Origin: a virus
Reading direction: 5' to 3' (one strand)
Length of the DNA: 25,265 nucleotides
Virus record (IMG/VR): IMGVR_UViG_3300043172_000056
Coordinates: 1 to 25,265 of that record
Shown one piece after another: positions 19,775 to 25,265 of the stretch. The number at the start of each line of letters is the position of its first letter. The stretch's first letter is position 1. Both the position numbers and the translations under genes were made by a program. Below the pieces are notes generated by a model that was not told the origin of the DNA, ran no database searches, and was given only the letters and a program-made list of their open reading frames with translations.

Positions 19775-20657
19775 GCAAACAATAAACGTAGGAACATCAC
19801 CAAACGACGGGTTAGGAGACACGTTAAGGGATGCAATGATAAAGGTTAATAGTAATACAGATGAATTATATACAGCGCAAATAACAACCGAGCACCCTGT
19901 TTTGATTCCTTTTGATTTCCCTTTAAATAATAAAACAGACCTAAATAGTATTCATGGTTCTTTGTTAATAAACAACTCAGAGGACGGAATTATATTAAAT
20001 AGCGGTCAGGACATTATCGGAGACGGTGGTATATCTAAAGTAATGGCAGTAGTTTTAGCAGGTACAGATCTCGTTGGAGGTGTTACAATAACAGGTGTTT
20101 CAGTAGATAGAAATACAGGAGTAGAGACACCTGCCGACACAGAAGTTTTAAATATAAACGGACTGACTACAGATACAAGCTCTACAGATTCTAACGGTAA
20201 TATTATACATGGATATTCAAATGCGTATTTAAGTTCTAAATGGTGGAAAGGTACTCTAACATTTAGCACTACTGATCTGGACTTAACAGAAATTAGATTC
20301 GCTCAATTATCATTTGAGCAATTTAACGATACTCCAGATATAACATTAAATTCATTCGACACTAATTATATTATATCTAACACTACTGCTGTAATGGACA
20401 CTTATTTATACACAGTTAAGGTTGCGGGAAGTATAGTAGAAATAGAACAAGTAGCGTCGTTAAATCATGAGTCTGGAGAGTTTGTAGGATCAAGTTTCAG
20501 GAAAAGAATAGGTAATATAAATGAAGAACTAGACGGAACAACTGACGGTATATTTATAGATTTATTTTTAGACCCAACAAACCAACAATATTTTTCATCA
20601 TTCACGATGAAGGTATGGGCGACTCAAACACAAACAGTAACAATAGTTATACCGTAA
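19767..20657 (+). CDS. Second fibre-like tail protein, 296 aa
   Basis: The N-terminal MAKQTINVGTSPNDGLGDTL, then DAMIKVNSNTDELY is a close match to the anchor motif seen at 14833. The body is strand-rich and Thr/Asp/Asn-rich, without coiled coil, and ends in alternating Thr-Val (TQTVTIVIP). It fits a trimeric fibre or receptor-binding protein anchored at the tail tip. The start overlaps the previous stop as ATGGCTAA, and the stop overlaps the next start as TAATG. No pectate-lyase or other enzyme motif is evident. Confidence 0.65.
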   Translation: MAKQTINVGTSPNDGLGDTLRDAMIKVNSNTDELYTAQITTEHPVLIPFDFPLNNKTDLNSIHGSLLINNSEDGIILNSGQDIIGDGGISKVMAVVLAGTDLVGGVTITGVSVDRNTGVETPADTEVLNINGLTTDTSSTDSNGNIIHGYSNAYLSSKWWKGTLTFSTTDLDLTEIRFAQLSFEQFNDTPDITLNSFDTNYIISNTTAVMDTYLYTVKVAGSIVEIEQVASLNHESGEFVGSSFRKRIGNINEELDGTTDGIFIDLFLDPTNQQYFSSFTMKVWATQTQTVTIVIP

Positions 20658-20806
20658 TGATAGAAGTAATCAACATATTAAGAAGTAGAGATTTTTACGG
20701 ATGCAGTGATACAATTGATATTGCTAAAGGTAAAAACGAAATGGTATCGACTTGGAAGGGTTTTAAAATTAAAATGAAACGAGTATGGCAATCGAAAAAG
20801 AAATAA
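20657..20806 (+). CDS. Small protein overlapping the tape measure start, 49 aa
   Basis: The ATG at 20657 shares its A with the previous stop; an earlier in-frame ATG at 20615 lies inside the previous gene and is rejected. The product is basic, with an N-terminal helix (IEVINILRSRD), a GCSDTIDIAKG turn and a Lys-rich end (FKIKMKRVWQSKKK). It overlaps the tape measure gene by 22 bases. It may be a small tail accessory protein. No family is recognised. Confidence 0.5.
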   Translation: MIEVINILRSRDFYGCSDTIDIAKGKNEMVSTWKGFKIKMKRVWQSKKK

Positions 20807-22581
20807 TAATAAAAGGTGATAGTACTGACGCTGTAAAAAGTATTCAGGACGTTGACGATGCTATAAAAAAGACTGATAAAAGCGTTGATAAATTAGGAGA
20901 CTCAACAAAATCCTCGCTAGATAAAACTAAAAAGGGAGCTAGTGGAGCTGCTAAAGGATTTAAAGCAATAGGCACCGCTTTTAAAGCTATAGGTATAGGT
21001 ATTGTTGTTGCGTTATTTGCTAAGCTTGCTGAGATACTAGGCAAGAATCAAAAAGTAATGGACGTTTTTAGTAATGTTATGACTAGTTTGGAGATTGCTT
21101 TTAATGACTTGTTTTCTTTTGTGTCTAATAATTTTATGCCGGCATTTGAAGGTATGAAAAAATTCTTTTCTGAGTTGACATTTAAGAGTGTTGGAGATGG
21201 AATTAAAAAGAATATAATTGAGAGATTCGAGTCAGCATTAGAAGTACTTGGATTCCTTAGAAAAGCATTTAATAAATTCAAAGAAGGTAAATTTAGTGAA
21301 GCTTTTGACGAAATTAAGAATGCAGGAAAGGAAATGGTCGATGTACTTACAGGTGTTGACAATGTAGTGGACAAAGTTACAGATGTAGTAATAAAAGGCG
21401 CGGACGCAATTACAGGATATGCTAAGAATACTTTTGAAGCAGCGGCAGCGATAACAGCAGCATCAAAAGCCGCTTTAATAGGTGCAGCAATACAAGCTCA
21501 ATTAGTAGAAAAATTTGATATTGCAGCGGAAAAACAGAGACAAATAAGAGATGCAGAAAATAAATCTATTAAAGAAAGAAAGATAGCAAATGATGAGTTA
21601 GGGAAAGTTCTAGAGAAACAAGAAAAAGCAATGCTGAGACAAGCTGACCTTCAAATAGCAGCAGCAAGGAACGCTTTTAACCTAAATAAATCTGACGAAA
21701 ACAGGATAGCCTTAATTGATTCGCAAACTAATAAAATAGGAATATTAGCACAGATAGAAGGGTTTAGGAGTGAACAGATAGTTAACAGGATAGCTTTACA
21801 GAAAGAAGAGATAGAGTTAAATAATTCTATCAGCGATTCAGAAAAAGAAAGACAAATAGCGCAATTAGCATTTGAAGAAGAGCAAGAGGAAAACGCAGTA
21901 TTAAAACTAGAAAAACAAAGAGAAAGGTTAGACGAGGAAAACGAAATAATCGCAGAAGATTTAGAACGCAAAAGAGAATTATTCCAAGAAGGTACACAGG
22001 CGAGGGTAGACGCAGAACAAGAGTTTCTTACCAGGAAACAGGAGATTGATAACCAAATAGTAGCAAACGAAAAACAGGCAGCTATCGAAAAAAAGATAGT
22101 TGCACAATTAGAGGCAGATGCAAAAATAGAAATAGCAAACCAAGTATTTAATTTAGTTGGATTGTTAGCCAAGAAAGGAAGTAAGTTAGCAAAAGGAGCA
22201 GCAGCAGCACAAACCCTTATGAATACTTATCAAGGTGTTACATCAGCACTAGCGGCAGTTAGTACAATTCCTGAACCATTCGGAACAGCTTTGAAATTTG
22301 CTAACGCTGCGGTGATTGGAGTTAGTGGATTACTAAACGTTAAAAAGATTCTAAGTACTGACGAAACAGGACAAAGTTTAAGTAGTGGGAGACCTGATAC
22401 ACCAAGCGGAGGAGGTCAAAATGCACCGTCTTTTAATTTAGTACAAGGAACTCAAGGAAATCAAATAGCAAGTAATATAGCAGGACAAAATGAAACACCT
22501 GTGAAAGTTTTTGTTACCAGTTCGGATGTTACATCAGCTCAGGAACTAGATAGAAACGCAGTAAGCAACGCGTCACTATAA
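20785..22581 (+). CDS. Tape measure protein
   Basis: The 598-aa protein has the expected layout. The start is Lys/Asp-rich (KGDSTDAVKSIQDVDDAIKK), one hydrophobic segment at about 59-88 (GFKAIGTAFKAIGIGIVVAL) could insert into the host membrane, and a long helical, coiled-coil-rich middle (about 230-470, Glu/Gln/Lys-rich with QEKA and EEEQEEN repeats) follows. After it comes a second hydrophobic Ala/Gly-rich stretch (QTLMNTYQGVTSALAAVST), then a Gly/Ser/Gln-rich tail. Tape measure proteins set tail length. By the usual rule of about 0.15 nm per residue this one would give a tail of about 90 nm, an estimate. It follows the tail-tip genes rather than the tube gene. Confidence 0.85.
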   Translation: MAIEKEIIIKGDSTDAVKSIQDVDDAIKKTDKSVDKLGDSTKSSLDKTKKGASGAAKGFKAIGTAFKAIGIGIVVALFAKLAEILGKNQKVMDVFSNVMTSLEIAFNDLFSFVSNNFMPAFEGMKKFFSELTFKSVGDGIKKNIIERFESALEVLGFLRKAFNKFKEGKFSEAFDEIKNAGKEMVDVLTGVDNVVDKVTDVVIKGADAITGYAKNTFEAAAAITAASKAALIGAAIQAQLVEKFDIAAEKQRQIRDAENKSIKERKIANDELGKVLEKQEKAMLRQADLQIAAARNAFNLNKSDENRIALIDSQTNKIGILAQIEGFRSEQIVNRIALQKEEIELNNSISDSEKERQIAQLAFEEEQEENAVLKLEKQRERLDEENEIIAEDLERKRELFQEGTQARVDAEQEFLTRKQEIDNQIVANEKQAAIEKKIVAQLEADAKIEIANQVFNLVGLLAKKGSKLAKGAAAAQTLMNTYQGVTSALAAVSTIPEPFGTALKFANAAVIGVSGLLNVKKILSTDETGQSLSSGRPDTPSGGGQNAPSFNLVQGTQGNQIASNIAGQNETPVKVFVTSSDVTSAQELDRNAVSNASL

Positions 22582-22608
22582 CAAAAATCGATACAAATCG
22601 TTATTAAT
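22579..22608 (+). promoter_or_regulatory. Bipartite late element, copy C (before the prohead protease)
   Basis: TAACAA at 22579-22584 and AAATCGTTATTAAT at 22595-22608 resemble copies A and B, with two changes in the second box. The distance between the start of the first box and the CG of the second is 20 bases, against 21 and 20 in A and B. Confidence 0.35.
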
Positions 22609-22621
22609 ATAAGTTATATAT

Positions 22622-23728
22622 ATGAAGACATACAAAGTACTTTTCGATAAATTAAAAAACAAAGGCGTTTATGGCATTTCTTTAGTTCATGATCCTGCGA
22701 TGCAAGGCGAATTTATTGCGTTATCTAAAGAAGATAACAAAATTAAATTAGCTGAACTAGATAAAGAACAGCGTATTTTAATCGGTTTAGTTTTAGAACC
22801 TGACAAGCCTATTTACAGAAACCAAGGAGGCGAAGAGTTCAATATTATTTTTGATGCTGACACTATAAAAGACCTATCTCATAATTTCTTTATGAGTAAT
22901 TCACATAAAAACTCAACCATAGAACACGAGGAAAAAGAGTTGAGCGGTGTTACGTTTGTTGAGAGTTGGATTATTGAAGACGAGAAAAACGACAAGTCAA
23001 ACGCATTGGGTTTAAGCTATCCAAAAGGATCATGGATGGCCACAATGAAAGTAGACAATGAAGACGTTTGGAATAACTACGTTAAGACTGGAGAGGTGCA
23101 AGGGTTCAGTATTGATGCGATGGTAAATTTAGAAGAAATTAACTTAAAAAGTGAAATAAAGATGAGTAAAGATTTAGACAAAACATTTTTTGACTCTATG
23201 GTTGATCGTATAGTTTTAGCTTTAACACCTAAAAAAGAAGACGATACAAAAGTAGAATTAGGAAGTGTAAACAGTGCCGACGGTTCCGTTGTTATTCAAT
23301 ACGACGGTGAACAATTAGTTGCAGGAATTCCTGTATTTGTATTAGATGAAGCAGGTGAAAAAGTACCAATTCCAGATGGTGAGATTGAACTAGAAGGAGG
23401 TTTAATTTTAGTTGTTGCAGATGGTATAGCAATGGAAATTAAAGAAGCGGTAGTAGAAGAAGAGTTAAACGAAGAAGCAAAACAACCTAGTGATGCGGAC
23501 ACGTTAAGCGCAATTGAAAATGCTATTAAATCTATTATGATTAAATATAGCGAGATTACAGATTTAAAGATTAAAGATTTAAAGAAGGAAAATTTAGCTT
23601 TAAAAGAAGATATTTTAGAGTTACAAAAACAACCCGCGGCTAAGAAAATATCAGCATCGGCAGTACAGGTTGATTTAAGTAAAATGACCGAGTGGGAAAA
23701 AAGAAAACACTTTAGAAACAATGGCTAA
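22622..23728 (+). CDS. Prohead protease (XkdF/S78-like) with C-terminal scaffold region
   Basis: Residues 1-170 match XkdF-like serine proteases: GVYGISLVHDPAMQGEFIAL, VLEPDKPIYR (58-66), FNIIFDADTIKDLSHNFF, STIEHEEKELSGVTFVESW (98-116), and GEVQGFSIDAMV. H102 and S115 or S163 are candidate catalytic residues, tentative. A beta-rich region (about 210-275; LVAGIPVFVLDEAGEKVPIP) follows, like a domain I have seen in Bacteroidota phage head proteins, then a coiled coil (about 300-340) that would serve as built-in scaffold. The protease trims the prohead. The capsid gene is two genes downstream. Its last 8 bases overlap the next gene. Confidence 0.8.
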   Translation: MKTYKVLFDKLKNKGVYGISLVHDPAMQGEFIALSKEDNKIKLAELDKEQRILIGLVLEPDKPIYRNQGGEEFNIIFDADTIKDLSHNFFMSNSHKNSTIEHEEKELSGVTFVESWIIEDEKNDKSNALGLSYPKGSWMATMKVDNEDVWNNYVKTGEVQGFSIDAMVNLEEINLKSEIKMSKDLDKTFFDSMVDRIVLALTPKKEDDTKVELGSVNSADGSVVIQYDGEQLVAGIPVFVLDEAGEKVPIPDGEIELEGGLILVVADGIAMEIKEAVVEEELNEEAKQPSDADTLSAIENAIKSIMIKYSEITDLKIKDLKKENLALKEDILELQKQPAAKKISASAVQVDLSKMTEWEKRKHFRNNG

Positions 23729-23930
23729 GAAATACATTTTAAAAGACGGTGTGGTTTTGCATCCCTTTGGTGTAAATTCTAAAATCGATAATTCTAATAT
23801 AACGGACACAATCGCAGAGATGCTTTTAAAAAAAGGTAGAGCAAAACAAAGCGATTTTATAGACAGTAAAATAGACATGGTTGTTAAGACCATTAAAAGA
23901 AAGTATAAAAAATTTAAAAATAAAAGATAA
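23721..23930 (+). CDS. Small head-associated protein, 69 aa
   Basis: The basic protein reads MAKKYILKDGVVLHPFGVNS at the start and has a helix TIAEMLLKKGRAKQSDFI, followed by a Lys-rich tail. A pattern of a short strand, a PFG turn and a LLxKGRAxxSDF helix occurs in small proteins encoded between prohead protease and capsid in other phages. A capsid-linked role is inferred from place. Its start overlaps the protease stop in the ATGGCTAA arrangement, and the gap to the capsid gene is five bases. Confidence 0.65.
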   Translation: MAKKYILKDGVVLHPFGVNSKIDNSNITDTIAEMLLKKGRAKQSDFIDSKIDMVVKTIKRKYKKFKNKR

Positions 23931-23935
23931 TTATC

Positions 23936-24955
23936 ATGGGTATAGTAAGTAATTCATTAGACATTTTAGGTGTAGCAGCAGAGCCTATTATAGAAGAAAT
24001 TTTATTTCAAAATAACACAGTCGCTAAAGGCTTGGTTACTTTTGAAGATGATGTAAAAGCAGAAACAATTTTCACCGAGGCAGACGCAACAGCAACAATG
24101 CAAGCGTGGATATCAGGAGCTCCAACTTCGCAAGGTACTTTAGATTCTTGGGACACTAAAGTTACTCCGGAAAAAGTAATGTTTTATCAAGAGTTTGATC
24201 CTGAAACATTGCGTTTTAGTAGATATAAAAGAAGCATGAAACCTGGAGCTTGGGAAAACTTCTCAACTGAATTTGAACAAGTTGTTATCGGTGGTATCTA
24301 TGCGAATAGAATTTCATTAAGTGCTGAAAATAACTTTTGGAACGGTGCAACATCTGCAACACAAGCAGCAATCGCAGCTTTAACTCCAGGTACTTTACAA
24401 ACAGAAGTAAGTACAGAAGAGCAAGCAATGGCAGCAGCTATTGGAGCAGACGGTTTGTTTGATGGTCTTTTAACTAAGATACTTTATAACGATTCTAGAC
24501 CTACTCACGTAGCAGGATTAGGAGAAAGAATTAAAGTAGCAGGAATAACAATTACAAGTGCTAATATTAAAGCTGAGTACGACAAGCTTTATGCTGCGAT
24601 TCCAGCAGTTGTTTTAGAGAACGGAGAGCAACCAACAATTTACGCTCCTTATTCTCATAAACAATTAATCACTATTTTTAATAACAACGTAGCTAATTTT
24701 AAAGATGCTTTTGCTGTTAGCGGTGATACTTATGGGTTCAACGGATTAACAATTGAGTTTGTACCGATTCCTGAGAACGTACTTTTATGTGCTAAGAAAG
24801 AACATTTATTCTGGGTGACTGACTTAATGAGTGATATTAACATATTGAAGATGGATAAAATTGCAAACAACAGAGAGGATTATTTCTTGAAGTCTGCAAT
24901 GTCAGAAGGAGCACACGTAGCAAATCAGAAGTATAACGTTTTATACGTAGGATAG
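23936..24955 (+). CDS. Major capsid protein (HK97 fold)
   Basis: The 339-aa protein matches the major capsid type of Bacteroidota siphophages: an N-terminal arm (LDILGVAAEPIIEEILFQNN), the ISGAPTSQGTLDSWDTKVTP and PEKVMFYQEFDPETLRF segment, then the long spine-helix region (ENFSTEFEQVVIGGIYANRI), and an ending ANNREDYFLKSAMSEGAHVA with a final strand (YNVLYVG). The HK97 fold is inferred from this resemblance, the size and the preceding protease. No decoration domain is fused. A terminator follows within ten bases of the stop, as is usual for highly expressed capsid genes. Confidence 0.85.
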   Translation: MGIVSNSLDILGVAAEPIIEEILFQNNTVAKGLVTFEDDVKAETIFTEADATATMQAWISGAPTSQGTLDSWDTKVTPEKVMFYQEFDPETLRFSRYKRSMKPGAWENFSTEFEQVVIGGIYANRISLSAENNFWNGATSATQAAIAALTPGTLQTEVSTEEQAMAAAIGADGLFDGLLTKILYNDSRPTHVAGLGERIKVAGITITSANIKAEYDKLYAAIPAVVLENGEQPTIYAPYSHKQLITIFNNNVANFKDAFAVSGDTYGFNGLTIEFVPIPENVLLCAKKEHLFWVTDLMSDINILKMDKIANNREDYFLKSAMSEGAHVANQKYNVLYVG

Positions 24956-24965
24956 AAATTAACAT

Positions 24966-24995
24966 AAGGGTGTTATAACAATTGACACCCTTTTT
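24966..24995 (+). terminator. Intrinsic terminator after the capsid gene
   Basis: AAGGGTGT (24966-24973) pairs perfectly with ACACCCTT (24985-24992) around an 11-nt loop and is followed by a short T run to 24995. It would limit transcription from the capsid gene into the tube gene. Confidence 0.75.
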
Positions 24996-25011
24996 AAAAA
25001 CCTTATATAAT

Positions 25012-25265
25012 ATGCCTTGTAGTAGTGATATAACAGCAGGAAGAGATAGAGTTTGCAAGTCTAGTTTAGGAGGTAATTCTATTCTATACTTATACAACTT
25101 TGTTCCAGATCCTTTTACAGTTGTTGCAGGAGAAGCAACAGCAGTTAACGTATTGTTAACAACAGTATTTGCATTTGAATTGGAAGGGGACGGTAATACG
25201 TTAGTTGAAAATATGGTTTCAGACCGTAATACATCGACAACAGTAAACACACAGACCCTTACAGC
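25012..25265 (+). CDS. Probable major tail tube protein (5' part)
   Basis: The frame runs from ATG 25012 to the end of the window, so it is incomplete. The start MPCSSDITAGRDRVCKSSLG and the following NSILYLYNFVPDP, then AFELEGDGNTLVENMVSDRNTSTTVNTQTL resemble the tube proteins of Bacteroidota siphophages. Such a protein polymerises around the tape measure to form the tail tube. It lies 16 bases after the terminator that follows the capsid. Identity rests on the first 84 residues only. Confidence 0.55.
   Translation, partial: MPCSSDITAGRDRVCKSSLGGNSILYLYNFVPDPFTVVAGEATAVNVLLTTVFAFELEGDGNTLVENMVSDRNTSTTVNTQTLT

Noticed and set aside
21651-22172. Long minus-strand frame of 173 codons under the tape measure gene
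   Set aside because: It mirrors the coiled-coil part of the tape measure; the product is Ser/Phe/Cys-rich with no start signal and would oppose all neighbours.
23296-23721. Minus-strand frame of 141 codons under the protease gene, and similar frames at 14447-14824 and 24837-25250
   Set aside because: Shadows of well supported + strand genes, with unnatural composition and no promoter or leader.
1-25265. Integrase, repressor, lysis, reverse transcriptase or CRISPR genes
   Set aside because: No protein shows the needed motifs and no regular repeat-spacer array is present.

Overview
The window is one continuous piece of a tailed (HK97-fold, long-tailed) bacteriophage or prophage genome. Every recognisable gene lies on the + strand. 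The host is most likely a member of the Bacteroidota, probably Flavobacteriia. This is inferred from the AT-rich sequence, A/T-rich translation leaders with almost no Shine-Dalgarno sequences, promoter-like TAnnTTTGC-type boxes (TATCTTTACA, TATCTTAGCA), and structural proteins of types familiar from Bacteroidota phages. No integrase, repressor/Cro pair, lysis gene, tRNA or CRISPR array is visible.

Layout. (1) 1-2981: recombination and nucleic-acid processing, with an ERF-type annealing protein (475) and a calcineurin-like phosphoesterase (1669) among small orphans. (2) 2982-5447: small orphan genes separated by structured, apparently non-coding RNA: a long GC-rich hairpin RNA (3043-3159), a bulged hairpin (3593-3638), and a promoter-RNA-terminator unit (4517-4670) just after a putative helix-turn-helix gene. 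(3) 5450-7906: the replication module, with an initiator/helicase-loader-like protein whose gene carries internal direct repeats, a small membrane protein, and a DnaB-type helicase. (4) 7941-10977: more than ten small accessory genes and a second short promoter-RNA-terminator unit (9998-10092). (5) 11027-11512: a small sigma-70-like factor behind a host-type promoter box. (6) 11914-25265: the late morphogenesis block, in the order TerS, TerL, tail assembly chaperone with a -1 frameshift, tail terminator-like, fibre-like, gp10-like, two large tail proteins, second fibre-like, tape measure, prohead protease, major capsid, and the start of a probable major tail tube protein.

Model. Host-type promoters drive the early genes and the sigma factor. 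A bipartite element (TAACAA then AAACGTTTTAA-like) recurs in front of TerS, the tail chaperone and the prohead protease, and is a candidate late promoter or regulator site for that sigma factor. The late block has an unusual order: most tail genes precede the head genes, and no portal gene is present in the window. The most interesting items are the structured intergenic RNAs, the candidate late element, the tail chaperone frameshift, a TerL with no ordinary start codon, the repeats inside the initiator gene, and a BACON-like domain at the end of a tail protein.
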